Shown: piece by piece, positions 8,701 through 17,048 of the stretch | Position numbering within the stretch: the first letter of the stretch is position 1 | How the letters are laid out: each line of letters opens with the position of its first letter | Assembly (NCBI GenBank): GCA_045546695.1 | Contig: JAZQDE010000016.1 | Location: 1 to 52,249 of the forward strand | Origin: SIG424 sp045546695 | GTDB taxonomy: Bacteria; Bacillota; Clostridia; UBA1212; UBA1255 | Length of the DNA stretch: 52,249 nucleotides | Direction: 5' to 3' | Translations under genes and position numbers: made by a program | The notes under the pieces: model-generated | The model's database searches: none | Told to the model about the DNA's origin: nothing | The model's input: the letters and a program-made list of their open reading frames with translations, nothing else

Positions 8701-8917
8701 CCGGCTCAGTTGGCTCCGCGGTAGACTCCGGTGTTACATCAGGTGTCGCTGCCGGCGTTTCAGCCGGTGTTGCCTCCGCAGACGGAGATAAAGAAACAGC
8801 CTGCGTCTCCCCCGGCGTAATGTCGGGTGTATCCACAGGCTCTCTATTGCATCCCACAATGATACCTATAATAAGTATCATCAATAAACCAATAAAAAAT
8901 AATTTATTCTTTTTCAT
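5786..8917 (-). CDS. secreted lipoprotein with CotH kinase-like and RCC1-repeat domains
   Basis: A 1043-residue lipoprotein (lipobox VGC, Cys23). Domains in order: a Thr/Pro-rich linker (about 28-92, with TPKPTPTPTAKP); a chitobiase C-terminal-like domain (about 95-195, TIYYTTDGSDP); a CotH-like spore-coat kinase domain (about 205-600), with GECWGMYNARERYDDK, GDWPGNNVKVW and LLDLDFGCG, the last probably holding the metal-binding Asp; a bacterial repeat/InlB-B-type beta domain (about 620-695); and then about seven RCC1-like blades (700-1040) such as LYAWGDN, YSFGNNSNGQLG and YGVGLNSYGQV. CotH proteins phosphorylate coat or surface proteins; RCC1 propellers bind proteins. The fusion suggests an outward-facing kinase with a docking propeller, which is inference. 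A ribosome binding site AAGAGGT precedes ATG 8917. The trpS stop lies only 46 nt upstream. Confidence 0.85.
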   Translation of the reverse strand: MKKNKLFFIGLLMILIIGIIVGCNREPVDTPDITPGETQAVSLSPSAEATPAETPAATPDVTPESTAEPTEPDATLAPTPKPTPTPTAKPNDPTVVFSHEGGVYTSPFELTLSSKPGYTIYYTTDGSDPRSSTTRITYTKPISIKNSMNSNPGPVTTATSQAFNLPNPRTQIIGKSIKAVAVKNGVATPVVINSYYVGSRMMEKYDMPVVSITTKMDDFTTDTGIYVSVMQHPFATKERIVVFVEMFDEKGVKQSGQYVELCMSGNGSLGNHMKSMRLYFKKGAESSVTDNPGKLKYDIFEGNAKDVNGDVIDSFDRIILRNSGNDCTETMFRDAFMQKASEPLVVDYMESRPILVFVNGECWGMYNARERYDDKYFNAHYGVSEENIVMLEAPSPLVTGNNNSPFELKEGVDGDEKAWEDLLDYASTHNLAVQSSFDYVAARVDIASMMDYFIANMYFGNGDWPGNNVKVWRNKNPEDPSGLDTKWRFVLLDLDFGCGSEYQSNTVANALAADAVITRLFNACLKNEEFKQSFYDRFVYVMENYYNEDVLIPLVDKMAEERKNGININASRWTVSGTSLSKFESEVEEMRTFLRNRTKYVKQYLVSKLNITATEVTVNYMSETTTVMMNGGSVKSGYTKECSKNEVVTLTATVKSGYTFKGFAVTFADGTQKIYDTKTVEITVKSRVTATVLATKNKITTPRIVTASSTIFYLAENGNLYAWGDNTQNQCGVVTSSLLKKALIATNVKDIATSQGGNVGAAPHTLILTHDGVVYSFGNNSNGQLGRTGDNFAILPVSLPSVDSEVVDISAGHDHTLILFANGDLYGVGNNTNGQLGTKNLGAAVNTFVKLASNVTSMAAGRRHSLFVIDDVAYGIGDNRWLKLTNSSQEVFTSPVKLLDNAKEVIAGEHSSFIIDNNNDLYYIGWRSSVSYVTGQGDGKVHKLLSNVKSVSMQDEHALIVTNDNKCYGVGLNSYGQVKAGSTSTQSTPVIIASDVISAGAGSWFSVMLKDNGEIIVWGKNTAAIKGDGIASDSTGKTTITVG

Positions 8918-8963
8918 AAAAATACCTCTTCAGCGTAAGGGGTTGTTATTTTTCACAGAACAG

Positions 8964-9959
8964 TCAGACAATAAATCCAACTTTGCTGCGCACGTCACGG
9001 TATGTGGCCTCAGCGATAGCAGAAGCTTTTTGCGCATTCGTCTTAAGAACACGCTCCAGATATGACTTATCCTCAAGGATTTCGCGATAGCGTGCCTGAA
9101 TCGGTGCGAGCATATCTGCAACGGCAGTACCGACTGCAATTTTGAAATCACCGTAGCGTGAGCCGGCAAATTCTGCCTGTGCTTCTTCTATACTGATATT
9201 CATTGTAGCGGCATAAATGCTAAGAAGATTGCTGATGCCCGGCTTTTCATCGGGATCAAAACGTACTTCACTGCCTGAATCAGTAACGGCGCGCTTGAAT
9301 TTCTTGATAATCGCATCGCGTTCTTCAATAAGAAGCACGAAGTTGTTTACGTTTGTGTCAGATTTTGACATCTTCTTGTCAGGCTCCTGCAAGCTCATAA
9401 TCTTTGCGCCCTGCTTTGCAATCAATGCTTCGGGGACAACGAACGTGTCACCGTAAATCTTGTTGAAACGGATTGCGATATCACGAGCAATCTCAAGGTG
9501 CTGTTTCTGGTCCTGTCCTATCGGAACAACATCCGTGCCATAAAGCAGAATGTCTGCCGCCATCAATACGGGATAAGTAAACAAGCCTGCATTGATGTTG
9601 TCTGCGTGCTTTTGTGATTTATCCTTAAACTGGGTCATACGACTGAGCTCGCCCATGTATGTGTAGCAGTTGAGAATCCACGCAAGCTCTGCATGGCCTG
9701 ACACGTGCGACTGCAGGAAAAGAGTCGTAGCCTCAGGATCAAGGCCGCATGCAATATATAAAGCAAGCAATGCATATGAACGTTTGCGTAGCTCTTCCGG
9801 GTCCTGACGCACTGTCAGAGTGTGTAAATCAACAACGCAATACAAACAATCATATTCGCTTTGAAGCTCCGGGAAACGCTTTAAGGCGCCCAGATAATTA
9901 CCTATAGTCAAATTGCCCGAAGGCTGTATACCACTGAAAATTCTTTTCTTTTTATCCAT
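8964..9959 (-). CDS. trpS: tryptophanyl-tRNA synthetase
   Basis: Class Ic aminoacyl-tRNA synthetase that charges tRNA-Trp. Its 331 residues are the usual bacterial length. The HIGH-like motif is PSGNLTIGNYLG (13-24), the region MAADILLY is present, GQDQKQHLEIARDIA binds tryptophan and ATP, and the second signature is KKMSKS (about 195-200). The ATG at 9959 follows GAGAG. It lies 6 nt after the nucleoside permease stop, so it is probably expressed from the xpt-led operon. I see no T-box leader, which is unusual only in that many Firmicutes control trpS that way. Confidence 0.97.
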   Translation of the reverse strand: MDKKKRIFSGIQPSGNLTIGNYLGALKRFPELQSEYDCLYCVVDLHTLTVRQDPEELRKRSYALLALYIACGLDPEATTLFLQSHVSGHAELAWILNCYTYMGELSRMTQFKDKSQKHADNINAGLFTYPVLMAADILLYGTDVVPIGQDQKQHLEIARDIAIRFNKIYGDTFVVPEALIAKQGAKIMSLQEPDKKMSKSDTNVNNFVLLIEERDAIIKKFKRAVTDSGSEVRFDPDEKPGISNLLSIYAATMNISIEEAQAEFAGSRYGDFKIAVGTAVADMLAPIQARYREILEDKSYLERVLKTNAQKASAIAEATYRDVRSKVGFIV

Positions 9960-9965
9960 TTAAAA

Positions 9966-10952
9966 TCATCTCTCTTCACGATAATAGTCACGACCGATTG
10001 CCGCAGGCTGGTCACTCTTTTTATTACTGATTGAAGTAATAACAAGTACGACAGCAGTAATAATAAACGGCAGGGCCTTCATAAACTGAGGCGGAATCTT
10101 ATTAAGCCATCCGAGTACTTTCGGGAAATGCTCTGCAAGTGAAGAGCCGTACACCTGAAGTGTATTGAAAATACCGAATATAAATGTTCCGAGAATTGCA
10201 AGCAGCGTATTCCACTTTGCAAAAATTACCAACGCAATTGAAATCCATCCGTATCCATCAATCCAGCATTTGCTGCCTTCAAAGCTTCCTGAGAGGTTTA
10301 CTGCCATAAGCAGACCACCGATACCCATGATACCTGAGCCGATTGCTATGTGAACGTATTTATACATAGTGATATTTACGCCAACAGCATCGGCAGCCGC
10401 AGGATTTTCACCGACAGCGCGCATACGCAGACCCGGCTTTGTATATTTAAGATACCACCACATAACGATTGCAATAATAACAGCAAGATATACAAATATG
10501 CTCTGTGAAAAGAATGCTTCGCCTATAACGGGAATCTTGCTGAGGAGCGGAATCTCAATCGGCTTGGTGCCTTTTAAGAAACCTTCGCACTGAAGCATAT
10601 CGGGCCATTTTCCGGCGCTCTTGAAGCCGTTACCGATAAAGAAGTAAAGACCAAGACCGAACGTTGTAATCGTAAGACCTGTTACATTCTGGTTTGCATG
10701 AAGTGTAACAGTCATAAAAGCAAAGAACAATCCCACAAGCGCTGCGATCAGGAATGAAGCAAGAATACCTACAAGCAGACTGTCTGCCCTGCAACCGACG
10801 AGAAGGCCGCCGATAGCTCCGATTGCCATCGTACCTTCAACACCGAGGTTAAGGCTTCCTGATTTTTCAGTAACAATCTCACCGACTGTACCATACAAAA
10901 GAGGCGTATTGTATTTTAATAATGTTGCTAAAAAAGAAGTTATAACGTTCAT
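9966..10952 (-). CDS. nucleoside ABC transporter permease, NupQ/YufQ-like
   Basis: A polytopic membrane protein of 328 residues. It carries the segment EKSGSLNLGVEGTMAIGAIGG, which is characteristic of the BPD_transp_2 permeases that pair with BMP-type binding proteins, and a later NPAAADAVGVN coupling segment. It forms half of the membrane channel together with the upstream permease. Its ATG overlaps the stop of that gene by 4 bp (ATGA), and AAGGAGG precedes it. The likely cargo is purine nucleosides, judged from the binding protein and xpt. Confidence 0.9.
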   Translation of the reverse strand: MNVITSFLATLLKYNTPLLYGTVGEIVTEKSGSLNLGVEGTMAIGAIGGLLVGCRADSLLVGILASFLIAALVGLFFAFMTVTLHANQNVTGLTITTFGLGLYFFIGNGFKSAGKWPDMLQCEGFLKGTKPIEIPLLSKIPVIGEAFFSQSIFVYLAVIIAIVMWWYLKYTKPGLRMRAVGENPAAADAVGVNITMYKYVHIAIGSGIMGIGGLLMAVNLSGSFEGSKCWIDGYGWISIALVIFAKWNTLLAILGTFIFGIFNTLQVYGSSLAEHFPKVLGWLNKIPPQFMKALPFIITAVVLVITSISNKKSDQPAAIGRDYYREER

Positions 10953-12094
10953 ACTTTTGCCTCCTTGCTACTTTTTTCTGTATTCTTTTTACGGAATACG
11001 AGTCTATATCTTATAAAGAAGTCTGCCGCAAGTACAACAAACAGTATAATACCCTGGAGCAAATCAGCAAAGTGGCTGTCAACGTTGCTGAAGTTCGATG
11101 ATGCAACTACGCTTCCGCACTGCAGAATTGTAATCAGGGCTGACACAACAACAATACCAATCGGATTGAGCTTTGCAAGCCATGCAACTACGATACCTGT
11201 CCAGCCTACGTCATTCGTAATCGTATCAGAAAGAGCATATACGCTTGACACACGCAAGGCGCCTGCCGCACCAATCAGGGCAGCTGACATGAACATTGTA
11301 CGGCAGATAACTTTATTTACCTTCATACCTGCAAAACGCGCTGTATTGATGCTGTCACCGACAACTGATATTTCGTAACCCTGCTTTGTGTGTTTCAGGT
11401 AAATGTACACAATGGCAACGAGTAAAATAACGAATATAAATGATATTTCAAGTGAAAACTTGCCAATCGTGATTGTGAACATTCTGGCATTTTCCGGAAT
11501 CTGGTTGAATTTCGGTCTTTCGGAATCAGGACGCAGGAAAATATTCCAGTCAGCCTTTGTTTCGCCGAAAAAGCGCATAATATAAAGTGCAATATAGTTG
11601 AGCATCAATGTGAAAAGTGTCTCGTTTGTATTGAACTTAACTTTAAGAGCCGCTGTAGATAAACCGATAAGTCCGCCTACAAGGCTACCTGCCAGAACCA
11701 TAAGGAAAATCGTCAAAAAGATGTTGCTTGAAGTCGGAAGCATAAATGCAACAGCCGCACCGGCAAGAGCACCGAGCAGGAATTGTCCTTCTCCGCCGAT
11801 GTTCCAGAAGCGCATCTTGAATGCCAAGGACAAAGCAAGTGACGTGATAAGGAGTGGAATAAGCTCCTGTATATATGTCTGATACTGGATATATGCATAA
11901 GGATTGCCTACCGTATTGAGGGTAAACATCATTTCATAATATTCAAACGGATTTGCTTTTAAAGACAGCAGCAAGATAGCGCCTATACCAAGAGCAATAA
12001 GAACTGCGCCGAGATACAGAAGGCAAATCTGCCATGTTTTAATATTCTGCCTTTTCACGATACGTATGAGAGGCTCTTTGTTTGATCTTGTCAT
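10949..12094 (-). CDS. nucleoside ABC transporter permease, NupP/YufP-like
   Basis: The second permease of the importer, 381 residues. A first membrane helix (about 24-46) is followed by an extracellular stretch and then the core helices. The segment RFWNIGGEGQFLLGALAG is typical of NupP/YufP and the related sugar/nucleoside permeases; GMKVNKVICRTMFMSAALIG lies near the ATPase contact. It overlaps both neighbours by ATGA, so stoichiometry with the ATPase and the other permease is probably set by translational coupling. AAGGAGG lies before ATG 12094. Confidence 0.9.
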   Translation of the reverse strand: MTRSNKEPLIRIVKRQNIKTWQICLLYLGAVLIALGIGAILLLSLKANPFEYYEMMFTLNTVGNPYAYIQYQTYIQELIPLLITSLALSLAFKMRFWNIGGEGQFLLGALAGAAVAFMLPTSSNIFLTIFLMVLAGSLVGGLIGLSTAALKVKFNTNETLFTLMLNYIALYIMRFFGETKADWNIFLRPDSERPKFNQIPENARMFTITIGKFSLEISFIFVILLVAIVYIYLKHTKQGYEISVVGDSINTARFAGMKVNKVICRTMFMSAALIGAAGALRVSSVYALSDTITNDVGWTGIVVAWLAKLNPIGIVVVSALITILQCGSVVASSNFSNVDSHFADLLQGIILFVVLAADFFIRYRLVFRKKNTEKSSKEAKV

Positions 12095-13677
12095 TTGTTT
12101 TCAGCCTCCTTCGCTTCGTCTATTCTTGAATCTTTTGCAATGCCGGCTACTTTACCATTAATCTGTGAAATGTCTTTTGCGCCGGTCATCATAAGTCCGA
12201 GTTCTTCTTTTGTTGCCTTGTGTGCATGTACAACACCCATCAGTTTGCCGTGGCAGATAACCATAATCTTGTCGCATAAAGCGAGCATAACGTCAAGGTC
12301 CTCTCCTACAAACAGGACACCTACACCCTTTTGCTTCTGCTCATTGAGGATATCATATATGGCATATGAAGAGTTGATATCAAGGCCTCGTACGGGATAT
12401 GCTGTGATGATAACGTTAGGACCTGCATCAATCTCGCGTCCTACGAGTACTTTCTGTACGTTACCGCCTGACAGACGTCTTACCGGTGTCTCTGTAGATG
12501 GAGTAACGACTCCGAGTTTGTCAATAATTTCCTGCGCTTTTGCACGCGCTGCATTTCTGTCTACAAAGACTGACTTGCCTTTGTGATAATTTTTAAGCAT
12601 CATATTGTCAGTTATCGACAAAGATGGTGCGAGACCCATACCGAGACGGTCTTCGGGAATAAAGCTCATCGCAATACCTTTTTCAATAATAGCCTTAGGT
12701 GGAAGGCCTACGATATTTTCACCTTTATGAATAATCTGACCTGCTTCTACTTTACGAAGACCTGCAATAGCCTCGCACAGCTCCTTCTGACCGCATCCTG
12801 CGATGCCGGCAACGCCAAGAATCTCGCCGCCGCGGATGTAGAAGTTTACGTCGTCGATAGCCTTTGAGCCTTCGTCGTTGTTGATAGAGAGATTACGTAT
12901 TTCAAGAAGAGGCTTGTCAACAGTGGTCTCAACGCGTTCAATATTGAGATTGACTTTGCGTCCTACCATCAGGTCTGTAAGCTCCTGCTCGTTTGTCTCG
13001 CTTGTATTTACTGTATCTATGTATTCGCCCTTGCGTAAGATTGTTACGCGGTCGCTTATTTCCATAACTTCGTTTAATTTGTGAGTAATAATAATGATGG
13101 AGTGACCTTCTTCTTTCATACGTCTTAAGACGTCAAAGAACTTGCGGATTTCCTGTACGGTGAGTACCGCAGTAGGTTCGTCAAGAATAATAACGTTTGC
13201 TCCGTAATAAAGAACGCGCAGAATTTCCAACGTCTGTTTCTCACTTACAGACATGTTTGCAACGATCTTGTTCGGATTGAAATCAAATCCGAATTTGTTA
13301 CTGATCTCAGTAATTTTTTTGTACCTGTCTTTTTTAAGAAGTACACCTGTCTTCTCCGTGCCCATCCAGATATTGTCAGCCGCTGAAAAGACGTCAACAA
13401 GCTTGAAATGCTGGTGAACCATACCGATTCCGTATCGTTTGGAATCTTCCGGAGAATTAATAGAAACCGGCGTGCCGTTTACCTTGATGGTACCGCTCTC
13501 CGGTTTATAAATACCGGAAAGCATGTTCATCAAAGTAGTCTTTCCGGACCCATTTTCGCCAAGCAGGGCGAGAATCTCGCCCTGTCTGACGTTAAGGTTT
13601 ATGTTCTTGTTAGCGACAATTCTACCAAATGTTTTGGTAATATTCTCTAATTCAATCGCATAAATATTTTCGTTCAT
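12091..13677 (-). CDS. nucleoside ABC transporter ATP-binding protein with two ABC domains
   Basis: A 528-residue double ABC ATPase of the NupO/RbsA type. The first domain has Walker A GENGSGKTT (40-48) and Walker B VIILDEPTAVL, but its signature is NMSVSEKQ instead of LSGGQ. The second domain has a degenerate Walker A region (GIAGCGQKE), a good signature LSGGNVQKV, and ITAYPVRGLD where Walker B would be. Only one composite site is therefore likely to hydrolyse ATP, as in this family generally. The ATG at 13677 follows AAGGA; a TTG at 13695 would lie directly ahead of that site. It is 18 nt after the binding-protein gene. Confidence 0.92.
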   Translation of the reverse strand: MNENIYAIELENITKTFGRIVANKNINLNVRQGEILALLGENGSGKTTLMNMLSGIYKPESGTIKVNGTPVSINSPEDSKRYGIGMVHQHFKLVDVFSAADNIWMGTEKTGVLLKKDRYKKITEISNKFGFDFNPNKIVANMSVSEKQTLEILRVLYYGANVIILDEPTAVLTVQEIRKFFDVLRRMKEEGHSIIIITHKLNEVMEISDRVTILRKGEYIDTVNTSETNEQELTDLMVGRKVNLNIERVETTVDKPLLEIRNLSINNDEGSKAIDDVNFYIRGGEILGVAGIAGCGQKELCEAIAGLRKVEAGQIIHKGENIVGLPPKAIIEKGIAMSFIPEDRLGMGLAPSLSITDNMMLKNYHKGKSVFVDRNAARAKAQEIIDKLGVVTPSTETPVRRLSGGNVQKVLVGREIDAGPNVIITAYPVRGLDINSSYAIYDILNEQKQKGVGVLFVGEDLDVMLALCDKIMVICHGKLMGVVHAHKATKEELGLMMTGAKDISQINGKVAGIAKDSRIDEAKEAENK

Positions 13678-13695
13678 ATACGTTTTCCTTATCAA

Positions 13696-14925
13696 TTATT
13701 TTTCTTCAACGCCTGCTACATACCAGTTCATTGAACCCTTGATAACGCCGTCCTGAGCAGCTGCGCCGCCTTCTACAGCAACGAGTGCGCCATCAGCGTA
13801 GATGTAATACGTATTATCAGCAGAGATAACTTCGCCGCCCTTGTTGTCGAGCATAGCGCCGTCAACCTTTGTGATTGTGCCGTCAGCAGCAATAGAGAGC
13901 TTAACGTTTGTGAAAACGTCCCACTCACCGTTGATCATCATAGCCTTAACAGCGTCAATGATCTCTTTTGTGCCTTCTTCACAGTTTTCTGTCAAAGGAG
14001 AAATGTCTACGAAACCTTCTTTGAGGCCGCCGTAGTAAATACCAACTTTTGTCATGAAGTTAGCCGCATCGTTCATAGCTGTCTCGATAGCGAGTTTGTA
14101 GTAAACGTCCCAGTTCCAGATTGGAGCTGTGAGGTGAGCGCCTGAAGCCTGTGCTGTCATGTCTGAGTTGTAACCGCAACCGAATACGTTCTTTTCCTGA
14201 GCTACGATCTGTGGCTGAGCACTGTCGCAGTGCTGAGCGATAACGCAGCAACCGTAATCAGTGATGAGCTTTTCAGCGAGCTGACGCTCTAAGTTTTCAT
14301 TTGCCCATGCGTTGAGCTTTGAAACGTAAACTTTTGCGTCAGGATTAACAGCCTGTACACCAAGAGCGAAAGCGTTGATACCGCTGCATGTCTCAGCATA
14401 TTCTGTGCCGTAAGCTGCTACGTAACCGATATTGTTGTTGCCAAGGGCAAGTGACTTTTTACCTGCAGCGATACCGGCAAGGTAACGAGCCTGGTAAATT
14501 CTACCAAAGTAGTTGTTGAAGTTCTTGTCATTAGCCAGGTAACCTGTTGCATGGCTGAAAATGATGTCAGGATATTTTTCAGCAGCTGCTTCCATAGCAT
14601 TGATGTAACCAAAGCTGATACCGATAATAATCTTGCAGCCCTGTGAAGCAAGAGTGTTGATAGCGTTTGTAACCTGAGCGTCATCTTCAGGAACGTTGTC
14701 AACGATCTTGAGCTGTTTTTCAACATCCATGCCAAGCTGTTTCATAGCATTTGTGATACCATTGTGGTGTGCAAATGTATAACCTGCAGTGTCGTTTTTA
14801 CCATTGATGTAAATAGCGCCTACGAGGAAATCTGCACCTTCTTCGCTATCTCCGCCGCAACCTGTAGCTACAGCAAATGAGAACAGCATAACCAGAGCCA
14901 GTACTAAAGTTAATACTTTTTTCAT
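13696..14925 (-). CDS. BMP-family nucleoside-binding lipoprotein
   Basis: A 409-residue lipoprotein (lipobox ATGC, Cys23) of the PnrA/TmpC/NupN class, which captures purine nucleosides outside the membrane and delivers them to the permeases. Family hallmarks are DTAGYTFAHHNG near the mature N-terminus, INTLASQGCKIIIGISFGY, NYFGRIYQARYLAGIAAG, and VIAQHCDSAQPQIVAQEKNVFGCGYNSDM in the second lobe. The start was placed at 14925 because GGGAGG precedes MKKV at 9 nt. It sits between xpt and the ATPase gene. Nucleoside specificity is inferred from family and context. Confidence 0.93.
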   Translation of the reverse strand: MKKVLTLVLALVMLFSFAVATGCGGDSEEGADFLVGAIYINGKNDTAGYTFAHHNGITNAMKQLGMDVEKQLKIVDNVPEDDAQVTNAINTLASQGCKIIIGISFGYINAMEAAAEKYPDIIFSHATGYLANDKNFNNYFGRIYQARYLAGIAAGKKSLALGNNNIGYVAAYGTEYAETCSGINAFALGVQAVNPDAKVYVSKLNAWANENLERQLAEKLITDYGCCVIAQHCDSAQPQIVAQEKNVFGCGYNSDMTAQASGAHLTAPIWNWDVYYKLAIETAMNDAANFMTKVGIYYGGLKEGFVDISPLTENCEEGTKEIIDAVKAMMINGEWDVFTNVKLSIAADGTITKVDGAMLDNKGGEVISADNTYYIYADGALVAVEGGAAAQDGVIKGSMNWYVAGVEEK

Positions 14926-14991
14926 TGTAAAAAACCTCCCTGCCAATACGGCAAAATTAATTGATATATGTAAATGAAATTTACACCGGAT

Positions 14992-15567
14992 TTAATTGCG
15001 GAAGCTTATCGTTCCGTCTTCGTCCATAGCATCGACAATTGCAAGAGACTCAACCTTGATACCTGCGCGTCTTAGCTTGTCCCCTCCGCCCTGGAAACCT
15101 TTTTCAATTACTGTACCTGCTCCAACAAGTGTGGCTTTAGCTTGTGTAACGATATCAATCAGACCTTCGATAGCATTACCTACTGCAAGAAAGTCGTCAA
15201 TGATAAGAATTCTGTCTGATTCGTTCAGATATGATTTATTTATGATAATGTCATTGTTGCATTGATGTGTGAATGAATAAACATGACCAACATAGTTATT
15301 GTCGGTCACATTTGAAGTCTTATTCTTTTTGGCAAAAACTACCGGCACGTTGAAAAACTGCGCAGTAATACACGCAATACCGATACCTGATGCCTCAATA
15401 GTGACTATTTTTGTAACATTATCTGCGGAAAATAAGCGATAAAATTCTTTGCCGATCTCGCGGTAAAGATTGATATCTATCTGGTGATTGAGGAAGCTGT
15501 CGACACGAAGTACGCCGCCGCTTTTTACAACGCCACGTTCTAAAATCAGTTGCTTCAACAATTCCAT
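14992..15567 (-). CDS. xpt: xanthine phosphoribosyltransferase
   Basis: A 191-residue type I phosphoribosyltransferase, which makes XMP from xanthine and PRPP in purine salvage. The N-terminus (MELLKQLILERGVV) and the PRPP loop LIIDDFLAVGNAIEGL (about 122-138) match Xpt. The EASGI segment and the C-terminal IEKGFQGGGDKLR are also typical. The ATG at 15567 lies 9 nt after GGAGGGG; a longer frame to 15633 would overlap its own promoter. It leads the nucleoside importer operon, so uptake and salvage are linked. No purine riboswitch fits in its leader of about 30 nt. Confidence 0.95.
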   Translation of the reverse strand: MELLKQLILERGVVKSGGVLRVDSFLNHQIDINLYREIGKEFYRLFSADNVTKIVTIEASGIGIACITAQFFNVPVVFAKKNKTSNVTDNNYVGHVYSFTHQCNNDIIINKSYLNESDRILIIDDFLAVGNAIEGLIDIVTQAKATLVGAGTVIEKGFQGGGDKLRRAGIKVESLAIVDAMDEDGTISFRN

Positions 15568-15604
15568 AAAATATTTCCCCTCCAATGACTGTAAATCAAA
15601 GATT

Positions 15605-15633
15605 ATTATATAAAGAATGGCGGATAATTGCAA
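15605..15633 (-). promoter_or_regulatory. promoter of the xpt-nucleoside importer operon
   Basis: On the minus strand TTGCAA, 17 bp, TATAAT. The -35 lies exactly in the loop of the hairpin that follows the upstream FAD dehydrogenase gene (15618-15645). Confidence 0.75.
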
Positions 15634-15645
15634 CCTTATCCGCCA
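15618..15645 (-). terminator. hairpin after the FAD dehydrogenase gene
   Basis: A perfect 10-bp stem, TGGCGGATAA with TTATCCGCCA, and an 8-nt loop, 15 nt past the stop codon. The T tract after it on the minus strand is weak (TTCTTTATAT); the better T run is on the other strand. It overlaps the xpt promoter. Confidence 0.6.
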
Positions 15646-15659
15646 AATATTTTTTACAA

Positions 15660-17048
15660 TTAAGACATTCTTCCGTCAATAATTCTGGCAACGTGAACGC
15701 CACTTGCAGCTGCCTGAGACAAGCCTCTTGTGATACCGGCGCCGTCTCCGCACGCAAACAGATTGAGATGTTCTGTCTCAAGCTGGTTTGTAAGAACGAT
15801 TCTTGAGCTGTAGAATTTGACCTCTACGCCATAAAGGAGCGTGTCATGGTTCGCCGTACCGGGAGCTACTTTGTCGAGTGCGTAAATCATCTCAATAATG
15901 TTGTCAAGATGACGTTTTGGCAGAACGAGGCTCAGATCGCCCGGTGTAGCATTCAAAGTAGGCTTTGTAAAGCTCTTACTCATTCTGTGTTCATTCGTCC
16001 TGACACCTCTTATAAGGTCGCCGAAACGCTGTACAAGTACGCCGCCTGCAAGCATGTTTGAAAGAGATGCGATTCTCTTACCATATTGATACGGCTGGTT
16101 AAAGGGCTGTGTAAAGCGGTTACTTACGAGAAGCGCAAAGTTTGTGTTTTCACTCTGAAGTGACGCTTCGCTGTAGCTGTGACCATTTACTGTTATCAGA
16201 CCGTCAACGTTTTCCATAACAACGTGGCCGTTCGGGTTCATACAGAAAGTCCTTACGTGGTCGCCGTACTGCTTCGTTCTGTAAACAAGCTTTGCTTCGT
16301 ACACGACGTTTGTAATATCCTCAAAAACTTTCGCAGGAAGCTCTACTCTGACACCAATATCTACCTGGTTGTTTACAAGCTCGATACCCAGTTTTTTACA
16401 TTCGGCAGAGAACCATTCAGCGCCTGATCTGCCGGGGGCTGCCACAAGATATTTACATTTAATGTCAGCTGCACCTGCCACAACAAGCTCGTATTCGCCT
16501 GCCGGTGTCTTTATAATATGTTCAACTGCCGTATTACATAAAATATCAACTTTTGTCTGCAGATAATCGTAAATATTGCTGAGTATATCAAGGTTACGCT
16601 CTGTTCCGAGATGTTTTACAGAAGCCTGAAGCAGGTGAAGGTCGTGTTCAAGAGCTTTCTTTTCAAGTGCACGTGCCGCATCGGAATATGTTGAAAAACG
16701 CTGTGTCGTAGCACCAAAAGCTACGTTTACGCTGTCAACGTATTCGATAAGGTCCATAACTTTGTCGTCCGGCAGGTAGTCATTGAGCCAGCCGCCGAAT
16801 TCTGTAGTAAAGTTAAATTTACCGTCTGAAAATGCGCCTGCACCGCCAAAGCCATTCATAATTGAGCAATTTTTACAATTGATACAAGTCTTTACTTTGC
16901 CTTCTACAATCGGGCAGACTCTGCGTCTTATGGGATTACCCTGCTCTACTATGGCAATTTTTGCTTCTGGTCTTAGTTTATTAAGCTCATATGCCGCAAA
17001 TATGCCGGCAGTGCCGCCGCCGATAATTACGATGTCATACGTTTTCAT
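15660..17048 (-). CDS. FAD-dependent dehydrogenase of the COG2509 type
   Basis: A 462-residue flavoprotein. The N-terminal Rossmann motif is IVIIGGGTAGIFAAYEL, and the C-terminal FAD motif is FACGDGAGITRGLSQAAASG. Between them lies the cysteine-rich segment CPIVEGKVKTCINCKNCSIM followed by GFGGAGAFSDGKFN, the signature of this uncharacterised dehydrogenase family. The cysteines could bind metal or act in redox, which is inference. Its ATG lies inside the end of the PHP gene (14-bp overlap), with AGAGGT upstream, so it is the last gene of the long operon that begins with the aldolase fusion. Confidence 0.85.
   Translation of the reverse strand: MKTYDIVIIGGGTAGIFAAYELNKLRPEAKIAIVEQGNPIRRRVCPIVEGKVKTCINCKNCSIMNGFGGAGAFSDGKFNFTTEFGGWLNDYLPDDKVMDLIEYVDSVNVAFGATTQRFSTYSDAARALEKKALEHDLHLLQASVKHLGTERNLDILSNIYDYLQTKVDILCNTAVEHIIKTPAGEYELVVAGAADIKCKYLVAAPGRSGAEWFSAECKKLGIELVNNQVDIGVRVELPAKVFEDITNVVYEAKLVYRTKQYGDHVRTFCMNPNGHVVMENVDGLITVNGHSYSEASLQSENTNFALLVSNRFTQPFNQPYQYGKRIASLSNMLAGGVLVQRFGDLIRGVRTNEHRMSKSFTKPTLNATPGDLSLVLPKRHLDNIIEMIYALDKVAPGTANHDTLLYGVEVKFYSSRIVLTNQLETEHLNLFACGDGAGITRGLSQAAASGVHVARIIDGRMS

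Noticed and set aside
15568..15660. Purine riboswitch before xpt
   Set aside because: The space is too short and no aptamer motif is present; the hairpin there belongs to the upstream gene.
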